Positions 55,101 to 64,000 of a DNA stretch of 64,000 nt are shown one piece after another (position 1 is the first letter of the stretch; each line of letters opens with the position of its first letter). The DNA is from Siderastrea radians. Taxonomy: Eukaryota; Cnidaria; Anthozoa; Scleractinia; Rhizangiidae. The notes beneath the pieces were generated by a model. That model made no database searches and was not told the origin of the DNA. It saw only the letters and a program-made list of their open reading frames with translations. The stretch covers positions 28,388,875-28,452,874 of the forward strand of contig OZ024895.1 in NCBI GenBank assembly GCA_964017195.1, read 5' to 3'. The position numbers and the translations under genes were made by a program.

Positions 55101-58100
55101 CTTGAATCGTTCCATAATGTTGCCTTTCTCGAAACTGATGGAGCAGGAAGCTCGCCACCACTAAACTTGTTCTAAATTGCTTGCACAGTACGTTTGCTGT
55201 CGAGCAGTTACCAACACACTTCTTCCGTGTTTTAGGGAGAAACATAACATTGAGAAGAGTTCAATCACTGTTCCTGCCAGTGGTGGTTATTTTTGATAAA
55301 TTATTTACTAGATTCACTTAGATGAGACAAAGTTGATCACATTTTTAACGTTTTCATTGAAATTTGGTTCTTGGTTCAATAAACCTCCAATACTGATATT
55401 GAAAAGTGGATGGCGGAAAAATGCATTTGATAAATAAACGCCGGGCCCCAAATAAATGCCGGGTTTGAATAAACGCCGCGTATATGATGCCGAGTTTTAA
55501 ATAAATGCCCCTGACATTTAATCGAGAAAATACGGTACGTCAAAAGCGAAATTTGAAACCTGACTGAATGCGTAACGTAACAATGCTTTTGATGCAACTC
55601 AGACTCAAACTCTCACTCTCGACAGACGTTTTGCCTTTCTGTTTCAACTGTAAATGTCTAAATTAAAAAATATAGGGAAATTTAGCATCGCTTATACAAA
55701 GCTTGTCACAACGCTGAGCCCATGAAATGCCTGTTTTACGCAACAACTGGGAAAAGTTTGAGTTGTAGTTTTCGAGCGATTTTTCGTCGAGCGTTTTGTC
55801 AAATAGCTATTTTAGGAATTATCGCAACAATTTCCGCAACATTAAAAACTTACAGTGAATAATTTGCCCTATGAGGAAAGGAGCAGTGAATTCTAAACAC
55901 TTGCACCTCATTTTTCGACACACGTGTTGGATCTGTAAACAGTAACGCTCGCGATTGACTTCGGTCTGCATTTGTCCGATTTATTTCTCGAGAGATCACT
56001 CAAGCGACAAGCTCAATAGTTTCTCGACTCGAAACTCGATTCTCAATCCTTGAAATTCTTGAAACCCGACTCGAGACTCGATTCTCGAAAATTTCAAGAC
56101 ACGAGGATCAAGACGCGAGGGACTGTCAACTTACATTTGGCCGGTACTGTATGTATATACTAGCACAGAGTTCTTCAAAGTTACTTCTCAGTGCAGTTTC
56201 ATGTCCGCCCTGCAGGATTAATATGTCAAGGACAGTGTTGATGTAATCAACATTTTGCCTGTACCCTTCATTATCACCATCATCGTCATTGTCATCATCA
56301 TCATCATCTGCCTGAGCGCATTCAGTCAGTCTTGATGAACTTTCTTTAGGCATGCTGTTGTTTCATAATGTTGAGGACCTCAGAACGTGACAGGCCAGTA
56401 GTGGTCTCCAGTTATTGGGTATACATTGTAATTATGTTTCAACTACTTAAATTCAATTCTATTCTATTTTGTTTTTAGGGAGGCATGCTGTAGACAGTAT
56501 GAAATGGGGTAAGTGATATATTTTCTACCCATCATTATCTTAGTGATTCCCATTCCCTGGCATTGACACTCTGTGGTTTTCAGTTTTCTGGTATACTCTC
56601 AGCAGTGTTCAGAGAGTTCAGTTAGGCCCCATCTACACTAGCAACTCCTCCACTCAATTTAAGTGGAAGCTGTCAAAAACTAATAAAAAAATTTGTACCT
56701 GGTGCAATGGTATGGTGCATGTCATTGTGAAAGTTGTGTATGATGCAAATTAGATATGTATGGGGAAATTGAGTTTATCCTCTCCCCTCCCCCCTCCCCC
56801 TCCCCCAACCAGTTATGAAAGTTAGTTCTCTTGGATAGGTTTGCAAAGAGACTAATGATATCACATAAAAATAAATTATGACAAAATATGTTAACTTGAA
56901 AAGTTCGGGTGTTTTAGTTTTGAAGGCTGAAAAGGTATGGGTCACACAAGTGTACGAGACATTTATGGGAGAAGACAACTAGTAATTCTAGCCCCCAACT
57001 ATCTGTACCTCTTCACCAAATCATAATGGCTTCTCCTTTACCTCTACTTTATTAGTTTGTTTACACATTCTCTTTGTGGTGATGAACACTGATGGTGGTT
57101 GTTTTTAATGTACCGGTCGTCAATAGTCCTAGCTTCTTTAAATCCTTGGCTAATCATAGGTTATGAAGTCAACACAAGCTTTAGAAATGACATCTTGTGT
57201 ACAGACTTGCATTGTTTGGTCAGATAGACTTGAAAGTAGACCCAAGTTGATCACTGGCCATTTCAGTACAACACATGCCCACAAAACCAAGATCAATCAA
57301 ATTATGTTGGGTGGCCAAATATTATTATATTAAATGGCTTGTGGGTGGATTTGAGCTCCAACAAAATGGTGGCAAGTACATGCACATAGGAATTTGTCAC
57401 TCCATTTGACCAAAGCTTGAAGATAAATCTACGTGTTCTACCTGTTTCAGTAGCGTATTAAAACAGGAGACTGTTCTGAAAGCTGGATTTGATGTCAGAC
57501 ATGAATGTTTTTGGTCATATGGCTTTCACTCAGCAATAATAATGATATTCTTGTTGCACCACACATTATTGTTGACTGGCATAGTCTCATTCCTGAGTGT
57601 CTCTGAAGTTTTACTTCATGAATATCAGTTAACAGCAAAGGAAGATTGTTTATTTGCAGGACATCTACAGGTGAAAGGCTGTCAGGAAGCATTATAGAGT
57701 CCTTCATATTGATGGGCAGTCTTTCATCTTTCAAATTCCTACGAATAAATGTTTTTCCTTTGCTGTTAACTAAGAGTCTTGACATTTCTTGCTGCTGTGG
57801 ACCCTCTGCTGTAGTGGCCATGAGCATTTACTCTTTTTGTAGCTGGGTGTTCGGTGTCAAAGTTAACTGTCACATGGATCTTGAAATGCAGTGTCCTACC
57901 TATCTAAGTCCTGTTTTGTTAGTAATTTGTTGAGCTGGATAGTCTCAACCATGTCCTATTGTAGGCATTATAAAGATAACACATAATTGTGCTACATGTT
58001 ATTGTAATTAATTTTTGTTAAACCCTCTGACTTGTGTGATCCCATCTGTTATGCAGTGAATGCACACGAGGAGGGTTTTGTAACTTCATGCATCTGAGAC

Positions 58101-61100
58101 CCATCTCCCGGGACAGCCGGTAAGCGCGACTGGACTATTCAGCTTAATCAGTTTAAAATTTAGTCTTCTTGTGTATTCCTAGAGAATGTACTCGTGGTGG
58201 GTTTTGTAACTTCATGCACATGCGGCCCATTTCAAGAGATTTGCGGTGAGTTGTTAGGCTTGATGCAAGGGTCAGGGGAGCCAGTGCTCTTGCCAGACCA
58301 AGAGAAAAGGGAGTCTCAATAGCAGCTGTAATTATGAATTCTTCTTATATCTTTAGTTTATTGTGATGGCCATTACCCTTACTCAGATTGCATCCTTTTT
58401 TGATTGTTCATTTGTTTTAGGTGGGGGGGGGGGGGCACACCCTCCATCCCTAAACTTACAATTATTAAAGTAATGTTTCTTGTGAGGTCAATAACGTGAG
58501 GACACAACAGTAAGTAGCAAGCTTTGCGACGTGGCGTAACTGTGATCCGTAAAAACTCAGCTGTTGCTTCATTTCTTCTGGAACATGCATACTTCAAATC
58601 ACTCACACAGTGCATAAGTATTTACATGCAATCATGCAATGTGGCTAATTACTTTGGGATCATCCTCAGTGCACTGTCTATAGTCCGGTTAGTTTTCTCG
58701 TTAACAGTTCCTGAGAGATCTTGTTTTCAATCGGCATTGTTCTTTGTTCCTGTAACAGTTGCCTGTCGGAGACGTGTCACTGAGCACTTCAGCTCACTGC
58801 CAATTCTCGTTTGTCACTTCTCGTTTGCCTTCTCATTTGCCTTCTCGTTTCACTTCTTCTTCTTCTCTCTTTGTCGTTTGCCAATTCTCGTTTGTTGTCG
58901 TTGTGCGATTTTCGCTTATTTTTCATGTCACCTAAGGATCATAACAAAAAACCCTTAAAAATAAATCCATTGATTGGACAAGTAAAGGTGTTTCTCTCCT
59001 TTTTGGTGTGGCACATATTCAGGGTGGTAATGCACCCTGCCTCGGCTTCATTGATGATAATTTGCTTTGGGTTATACATGTGTTTTTTAAGGATTTCTTG
59101 TGCTTTGCATTTTCCTCGGTTTTGTATGCAGCCCATCAAATATCACAAAGATTAATTTTAGTGTGTCAGTTTTACAGACTATTCCAAATTCTAAATCCAG
59201 TCAAAAATTAAAGGCGCTTGTGATTCTTTTAGTAAAATAATATTATTCTTCATCAAAATGGTGTGGCATTTCCTAGGAGTGTAAAAGTCCATGAAGATTT
59301 AGTTATCTTGCTGGAGGTCCTGGAAATTCTTGGAAATTTGTAAATACGTGCATGCAAAGTAGCATTTAAAAGCAAGCTAAAAACAGTACAGACACTGTCA
59401 AAGCATGCCTCAGCTAAGGTGGCACAGTGTGCGAACTTACCAAGTAAATATTATTGTTACAGGAAGTGAGGCGAAGGTAGAGAATGGTGAACTCTCCTTT
59501 TTTTCTTCTCTCTGGCAAGAACACTTGGTGTTGGGGTGAAATCAAGAGCATAAACTTGACGTGATACCCTTTTCGACATTTTCCTGGAGAGGAGGGAGGG
59601 AGGGCAAGGGAAGGGGGTGCTACTCTGGTGCAAAAAACTGTGTTTTCCTGGTACAAGTGGCGAACTTGCTAGGCAGGCAATCCCCAGTATTTTAAGTAGG
59701 AGGGAAACTGGATTTCAGAGGTGGGAAAAATTAAACTTACATGTAACCTTGGTTGATTTAAGCGCTTAAAGCAGCCAGGCAAAAACTTGTGTTCGTGGTC
59801 AGACCGTACTTAGTCTGGTCCACCATTTACCCTGGATGATGAGGTAGAAGCCAGTTTGTTGCTGTACTTTCTTCTTACACAGTTACCAAAAACATAGAAA
59901 AGTTGACAGAACAGAATAAGACTTTGGGCTTAGCCTGTAAAGGGTAGTAGATGTACCTTTTTGTAATCACGTTTGGGGTTGTTTCCAATTGATAATTTTC
60001 ATTGATAATTGCTTCTAATACAGGCGTGAGTTGTATGGAAGTAAGCGCCGCAGGAAAAGGTATGTTGTTTTCCTTGGTCTGTGTTTTTTCTTTCGTTTTT
60101 TCTTCTTCCTTCCTTCCTTTTTCTTGTTTTTTTTCCCTTGGAATCACCAAACTTCCAGTCTCTACAGAAATAGCACTTTCAAATTCCTAAGCTATTTGGA
60201 ATCTAACAGCCACAGATTTGTTTGTTGTGTAACCCTTGTTAATGAAGACAGAACGAGGTACTGAAACCCTGAAGAATCCACTGTGTGTGGATCATTTGGG
60301 TTGTAATCGGTGTGGGTTATAATATCTGGATTTGGACGGGTGAAATGGAAGAATATCTTCACTTAAAAGACATAGTTGTTCATAGTTACCTCAAAACTAA
60401 TGATGTGCATGGAACAACATTTTCCAAAGGTCAAAAGGGGGATGGTTCTAAGTGAATAAAATAATGAAGTGAAGTGTTTAGTTATAGAAAGTGTGCTTGG
60501 GGCAAGCTTTCAAAAAGCAAACAGTTGGCAAGAACGTTTGTAACACTGTGACGTGTTAGTGTGGGTTTTTAATTGAATCTTGTCTTGGGTTTTTAACTGA
60601 ATCTTGTTTGAAAGCTCAATAATGCGTTAACTTTCAAAGCGTCATATTGCTACGCACAAACATTTATGAGGAGAGCACTGTTCACTTTATTAACTTTCAG
60701 TCAATCAGCAAATTTAAAGTGCACAAACTTTTTAAATTGCCAACAGCGATCGTGTTGAGGGAAACAAGTTATTGGCACAGGTTCCCTTAAATAAGTTGGT
60801 TTCTCTTTAGCAAGTACAGAAATTCTTATTTATTTCAGAGGTGCTGGCGCAGCCGGTGCAAAAGAAGCATCTCCAGGGTTTGTACAAAAATGGGCACATC
60901 ACTTTTGTTATGTGAAAAACAGTGTACCACAAGTGTTTCACGCTCCTTCTTTAAAACAAAACAAAAAATAAAGAATGTGATCGGACACTGCAACGAAGGC
61001 TTAAGAATTCAAATTAATGGCTTGTCAAATGGAACAGAAACTCTTAGAACACACTGCCTTTCAAATAATAAAGAGATTAGTACTTAATGACATTTTTCTT

Positions 61101-62564
61101 GTTAAAAATAAGGTTGAGATTAACAGTAACCCTTCCTGAGATATCTAAGTAAATGCATATCTATTTATTGTGCTGATCCAGATGAGAAATAAGGAGTATT
61201 GACGCATGGAATCTCATGCTAGGTTAAGATTTACTTCAGTGCGAGATGGTTATTATTTTTTTATTGGGTATACATGACTTATTTTGATACTGGTAAGAGT
61301 TTCATTCCTGTTGAAGATTGCCTATCACATGAACCAGGTCGCTAATGCTACTAACGCTCACTAACATCAAAACTTGCAGTCATAGAATTTTTGCAGTCTT
61401 TATTTCCCTACCAGAATGCAAATTTTGATCCTATGCAGCCACCAAGCTAAACTTGCACCAACATGACATTTTGTACTGGTATTATAGGGAGTATCCTAGA
61501 AATTGGCTTTTGGGGTACGCTGGTCTTGGTTGGCAGCATAACCCGTTTTGAAGTCACTATTGTTTTCTTTTTCTGTTTTCTTTTTTTTCGGTAACATGTT
61601 TAAAAATCTTAATTTTCTCGACGTTGAAGTGCCTTGGCATAAAGGGCTGCATGAGCATTTCTAGCTGATTTGAAATCGTATTCTTTATTGTCAAACTTTG
61701 CTGTGTAAAATTTCAGGATGGGAGGTTTTCCCTCCAACTCAGCCAGAGGTAACAGCAAAGGACGAGGTCGCCCAACCATCCAAACATTGTCAGACATTTC
61801 CTATTAACTTAGTTCTAACGTGTAATTTTGTGGGTGTGACTAGAGCCACAACTAAATGAGTAAGCTTGAAATCTGTGGTATTTTAGTCTGCAGCTGCGAG
61901 ATTTGTTTCTTTAAAAGAGAAATATGAGACGCGTTCTACATCATACAAAAAGGAGAGAATGGCAAAACCAAGCACTGTTTGCGTAGGAGGTGCAACTGTG
62001 CAAATCTTCAATTGCCAAAAGCTCTTGCATTTTAACAATTTGAGGGGCACTCAACGAATCTGTTCCTTCAATTTTAAATTTTAATTGTTAAAATTCTTAA
62101 AAGTTTTATCGAATCCAAGCAAGCCTTGAAGACCCCTCGAAATTGAAATATGGCCAATCCATTGTTTTTCCCAATTTAATTTTCTCCTTCTCCTCCTCGA
62201 AAAATTCACAAGGATAATTACCGTCAAGACTTACGATATATTTCGCATCTTATAGGTTTTCCCATGTGAAACGATGACATCCCGAAATTAATGCTAATGT
62301 GACAATCACCTGCATTTGCACTTGTGCGCCAACTCATATTATCTAGATTTGGTGAAAAACACGTATGCAAAAAGTCAATCTATATTGTTTTCATCATTTT
62401 TTTCCATTTCCAGGTCTCGCTCGAACTCTCCTCCATACACTCGCCGTTCTCGGTCCAGATCTCCTCCCCGCCGTCGTTCCCGTTCTCCTCCCCGCCGGGA
62501 TAGATCGCGCTCACCTCGCCGTGACCGATCACCACGTGACCGTGACAGAAGAGGCCGCCACTGA
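43122..62564 (+). CDS. U2AF1: U2AF1: splicing factor U2AF 35 kDa subunit (complete, 12 exons used per transcript)
   Basis: U2AF35 pairs with U2AF65 and reads the AG of 3' splice sites in the nucleus. Exons: 43122-43165, 43738-43825, 46908-46971, 48688-48740, 49833-49859, 50336-50468, 53546-53588, 56479-56508, one of 58057-58119 or 58183-58245, 60024-60059, 60839-60877 and 62414-62564, giving 771 bp (256 residues plus stop). The order is [19 protein letters not shown] finger 1 (with the Ser equivalent to human S34), a U2AF-homology RRM ending [19 protein letters not shown] finger 2, a basic segment, then an RS tail. Length and order fit human U2AF1 (about 240 residues); the C-terminal tail differs. 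The start ATG context is AGCATGG. Exon 60839-60877 is Gly/Ala-rich and least conserved. Confidence 0.97.
43738..43825 (+). CDS. U2AF1: U2AF1 exon 2, CCCH zinc finger 1
   Basis: Between GCTTAG and GTGAGT. It encodes [18 protein letters not shown] then [11 protein letters not shown], with all four zinc ligands present. One conservative change from human (Glu for Asp). Confidence 0.97.
45692..45955. mobile_element. MITE with TAA target duplication (PIF/Harbinger-like)
   Basis: Inverted ends GGCCTGTTTCAAACATCGT / GGCCTGTTTCAAAGGTCGT, flanked by TAA at 45,689-45,691 and 45,956-45,958. Confidence 0.78.
45972..46246. mobile_element. MITE with ACACACTAGGC/ACACACCAGGC ends
   Basis: Left AACACACTAGGCAAAATCAT and right inverse GACACACCAGGCGAGGTGAT. 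It starts only 16 bp after the previous MITE. Confidence 0.65.
46497..46878. mobile_element. piggyBac-like MITE with TTAA target site
   Basis: Inverted ends AGGGGCATAGTCACG, flanked by TTAA at 46,493-46,496 and 46,879-46,882. It ends 29 bp before the acceptor of U2AF1 exon 3. Confidence 0.8.
46908..46971 (+). CDS. U2AF1: U2AF1 exon 3, RRM start
   Basis: Between TTTCAG and GTGAGT. It reads [20 protein letters not shown], matching human TIALLNIYRNPQNS. This corresponds to the exon that is duplicated (Ab/Ac) in vertebrates; no second copy was noticed here. Confidence 0.95.
47383..47930. mobile_element. TA-flanked MITE (CAGGCGTGCGTTT family), interrupted
   Basis: Ends CCAGGCGTGCGTTTCTCAAAA / CCTGGCGTGTGTTTTGCAAAA, with TA on both sides. 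It is disrupted by the element at 47,528-47,829; the intact relative is at 31,273-31,491. Confidence 0.75.
47528..47829. mobile_element. Nested CCTGGAAA-rich element with TAAAA target duplication
   Basis: Inverted ends CAGGGTTCGTGCGG / CAGGGTTCGTACCC. The interior is rich in TCCTGGAAAG. TAAAA occurs on both sides and only once at the unoccupied relative (31,397-31,401). Confidence 0.8.
48688..48740 (+). CDS. U2AF1: U2AF1 exon 4
   Basis: Between TCACAG and GTTTGT. It encodes [13 protein letters not shown] (human DVEMQEHYDEFFE). Confidence 0.95.
48996..49132. mobile_element. TA-flanked MITE (AGTTGTTCAAAA / ATCCACTGGATA family)
   Basis: Inverted CAGTTGTTCAAAA(A/G)TTGG at both ends, with internal TATCCAGTGGATA palindromes. 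Confidence 0.78.
49833..49859 (+). CDS. U2AF1: U2AF1 exon 5, 27-bp exon
   Basis: Between GTATAG and GTAATG. It encodes DVFLELEEK (human EVFTEMEEK), phase 0 on both sides. Confidence 0.95.
50097..50247. mobile_element. Short inverted-repeat element
   Basis: TTTAAATGAATAGAAGATCA and inverse TTTAAATGAACAGAAGATCA bound the segment. A GGTTTGAATCC inside resembles a tRNA B box with one mismatch; no matching A box is convincing. Confidence 0.6.
50336..50468 (+). CDS. U2AF1: U2AF1 exon 6, U2AF-homology RRM
   Basis: Between TTATAG and GTGAGG. It contains [20 protein letters not shown] and NRWYNG. The conserved Trp is the U2AF65-contacting residue. Confidence 0.97.
50469..53545 (+). other. Large U2AF1 intron, no clear feature
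   Basis: 3.1 kb with several short open frames and C/T-rich tracts. No conserved protein or bounded repeat recognised. Confidence 0.5.
53546..53588 (+). CDS. U2AF1: U2AF1 exon 7, end of RRM
   Basis: Between CATAAG and GTAAAA. It encodes [14 protein letters not shown] and two bases of Arg. The acceptor is AAG, not the more usual CAG/TAG. Confidence 0.95.
53901..56149. mobile_element. 2.25-kb TA-flanked non-autonomous element
   Basis: Inverted ends CAGTACTGGTCAAATGTAAG / CAGTACCGGCCAAATGTAAG continue through TTGACAGTC, with TA on both sides. Subterminal TCGAGACTCGATTCTCGAA-like motifs occur at both ends. No transposase frame was seen. It contains the nested element at 54,780-55,535. Confidence 0.82.
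54780..55535. mobile_element. Nested TA-flanked element (CCGTATTTTCTCGATTAAA family)
   Basis: Inverted ends CCGTATTTTCTCGATTAAA with TA on both sides. Near each end, AATAAACGCC/AATAAATGCC motifs are repeated. It is inserted within 53,901-56,149. Confidence 0.8.
56479..56508 (+). CDS. U2AF1: U2AF1 exon 8, start of zinc finger 2
   Basis: Between TTTTAG and GTAAGT. It encodes EACCRQYEM, including the residue equivalent to human Q157 and the first zinc-ligand Cys of finger 2. It ends in phase 2 (GG of Gly). Confidence 0.95.
56509..58056 (+). other. U2AF1 intron upstream of the duplicated exons
   Basis: Nothing bounded recognised. There is a C-rich CCCTCCCC tract near 56,785. Control elements for exon choice could lie here but none is evident by eye. 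Confidence 0.4.
58057..58119 (+). CDS. U2AF1: U2AF1 exon 9a, alternative zinc finger 2 exon
   Basis: Between TATGCAG and GTAAGC, 63 bp, phase 2 to 2. It encodes [20 protein letters not shown], with three zinc ligands (Cys, Cys, His). Paired with exon 9b 63 bp downstream. Confidence 0.93.
58183..58245 (+). CDS. U2AF1: U2AF1 exon 9b, alternative zinc finger 2 exon
   Basis: Between TTCCTAG and GTGAGT, 63 bp, phase 2 to 2. It encodes [20 protein letters not shown]. Relative to 9a there are 17 nucleotide differences but only Leu to Met and Ser to Leu. The SRDLR end is closer to human SRELR. Confidence 0.93.
60024..60059 (+). CDS. U2AF1: U2AF1 exon 10, basic segment
   Basis: Between TACAG and GTATGT. 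It encodes [11 protein letters not shown] (human RELYGRRRKKH). Confidence 0.93.
60839..60877 (+). CDS. U2AF1: U2AF1 exon 11, Gly/Ala segment
   Basis: Between TTTCAG and GTTTGT, 39 bp, phase 2 to 2. It encodes [12 protein letters not shown]. It is skippable in frame. Supported by phase and splice sites more than by homology. Confidence 0.7.
61609..61797 (-). other. Antisense 62-codon open frame in last U2AF1 intron
   Basis: A complete frame, with an in-frame TAG one codon before the ATG. The protein-like composition includes [20 protein letters not shown]. No family is recognised. It could be a small gene, a retrocopy fragment or chance. Confidence 0.2.
62414..62564 (+). CDS. U2AF1: U2AF1 terminal exon, RS domain and stop
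   Basis: Starts after TTTCCAG. It encodes [20 protein letters not shown], then repeated [11 protein letters not shown] blocks ending RRGRH and TGA. A typical Arg/Ser tail. Confidence 0.93.
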
Positions 62565-64000
62565 TTGGATTTACGGACCTTTATTGTTGTCGTGTATTCC
62601 ATGTAACAGCTCTGTAGTTTTGCCTCTATTACCTAGCTATCAAATTATACTGATAAGACAGTTAACTTATTTTGTCAACTCAAACTAAACATGTTTAGTT
62701 AACATTTATTTTTAGGTGATAGCTTAACCTGATTTAACGCTAACACACTGAATTGAAGGCTTGAGTTTCTCTTTGTGTCCTCATACCTTCAGAGTTGTGA
62801 TTTCGTTGCCGAGACTCTCACATTAATGGCTGCTATAAGCCAATTATTATTCACGGTTCAAATGACTTGAAAACATACTTAACTTGACAGCTTTTAAAGG
62901 TATCATGGGGTTTCAGTTTGCAAACATTTTTTTAAGGAATCCTATCCGTCGTTTATCAGAACTGAAACCGGAAACTTACTGAACCGGTTTTTAATTTGAC
63001 ACCAACTTCTCCCAAGTTGCTTCATATAGATGCATTGAAAGTGTTAAGAAGGTTAAGAAGTATGTGTTTATGTGTTTGGACTTGCTGCTCAGAGTCTTAA
63101 GTACCGTGAATTTGCACCTGTCATACCTATGTAAATTTGTCTTTTAGTTGAAAAATAAATACTGCTTCTCCGGTACATGTCTTGATTTTCTTTGGCGTAA
63201 TATACGAAGTGTTGGGTTTATTTTGCATTCCTGATCAGGGAAGATTGATTGGCCGAGATTGGAAACCACATGCGTAATTGGAAGTTTACAGGAACTGAAT
63301 GCGCATTTTGCATGCGATAGCGCGCCATTTTGTGGCTCTGTTTATATTTTTTACATAGGGTACTAAATATCAGTCACTCCACATGATTTTATTTACTTGG
63401 CCAGCATATGCATTGTAGTTTATTTCCAATAATCTGTGGCCGAAATTTGTAAGGAACGTAATCATGCTTTGAAAAAAGTGAAAATTAGGGAGTGTTTGTG
63501 ATTTGTCTAGTGGGAAGTGGGGAAGCTATGTTGACTATTCATAGTCACCCTTTCCACTACCACAGTTCTTCTCTAATCATGGATGCCACCGTGGAGGAAG
63601 GATTTATTTATCGTGAATTGTGCTGGAATATTAAAGAACAGTAACAAAATCAAATGTGGTACAGAATTGTAAATGTATTAAGCACTGTGAACTGTCAGTC
63701 AAGTCCTTGCTTCACCAAGATAATTGATGCTAATTCCTTAAGTGATGATAGTAGTAACGGTTCGTTCACGGCATGTCCGTCTAAAATAGAAATGGCTCTA
63801 CATCTGAAAAAGCTAAAACGGCAGAACTAGAAATAAAGCTAAGAAAAGTTCATATTTGTCTAACTCCCAAGAGAACAACGCATAAAGTTGCAATTTGTAT
63901 TGGCATTTTTTAATCGAGATCAATGAAAGGACCATTAATTTGAAAAGTACAAACGCTAATGGAAATAAACAGTCCAGTCAGAGTTTCTGCATCACGTGAC
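62565..64000 (+). other. U2AF1 3' UTR and downstream flank
   Basis: Contains the poly(A) signal at 63,153. Beyond it no gene or bounded repeat recognised. Confidence 0.5.
63153..63158 (+). terminator. U2AF1 poly(A) signal
   Basis: AATAAA lies 589 bp after the stop codon, followed within 30 bp by a T/G-rich stretch (GTACATGTCTTGATTTTC). Confidence 0.7.

Noticed and set aside
57495..57827. 110-codon minus-strand frame in a U2AF1 intron
   Set aside because: No recognisable domain, no splice or poly(A) context, and an equally open frame on the other strand.
58524..58958. 144-codon plus-strand frame after the duplicated exons
   Set aside because: Phe/Ser-rich translation of pyrimidine-rich intron sequence, not in phase with U2AF1.

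Overview
The window is nuclear DNA of an intron-rich animal. It is AT-rich, carries deeply conserved metazoan genes split into many small GT-AG exons, and is packed with short non-autonomous DNA transposons. The style of the repeats (TA, TTAA and TTA/TAA target-site MITEs, CCTGGAAA-type repeats, foldback elements) together with a full-length SAM-bearing SHIP and a canonical U2AF35 suggests a cnidarian, probably a hexacoral such as a stony coral. This placement is an inference from pattern recognition, not from a search.

Positions 1-33,060 hold the 3' part of a plus-strand SHIP-type inositol polyphosphate 5-phosphatase gene. About 29 coding exons between 520 and 31,777 join in frame into roughly 779 residues: a linker, a PH-like region, the catalytic 5-phosphatase domain, a C2-like region, a proline-rich tail built from very small exons, and a C-terminal SAM domain. 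The 5' end, where an SH2 domain would be expected, lies off the left edge. Introns carry a 3.8-kb foldback element with a 51-bp minisatellite core (4,052-7,836), a second inverted-repeat element with a decayed relative of that minisatellite (23,593-25,690) that contains a retroposed poly(A) insert, and many MITEs.

Positions 33,661-34,440 hold an intronless minus-strand gene that converges on SHIP. It encodes a Shisa-like (STMC6-type) membrane protein with a Cys-rich ectodomain, one transmembrane helix and two PPxY motifs.

Positions 34,500-43,000 are intergenic and dominated by repeats: a 413-bp tandem duplication whose second copy is split by a foldback element with about 9-bp target duplications and decanucleotide-repeat ends, plus several inverted-repeat elements. 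No convincing gene was found there.

Positions 43,122-62,564 hold a complete plus-strand U2AF1 gene (U2AF35, the 3' splice-site AG reader), about 256 residues. Its most striking feature is a tandem pair of 63-bp exons (58,057-58,119 and 58,183-58,245), separated by a 63-bp intron. Each encodes the same three zinc ligands of the second CCCH finger, differing at two residues despite 17 nucleotide differences. They look like mutually exclusive exons in a core splicing factor, at a different place from the known vertebrate U2AF1 exon pair. Positions 62,565-64,000 contain the 3' UTR, a poly(A) signal and unremarkable flank.
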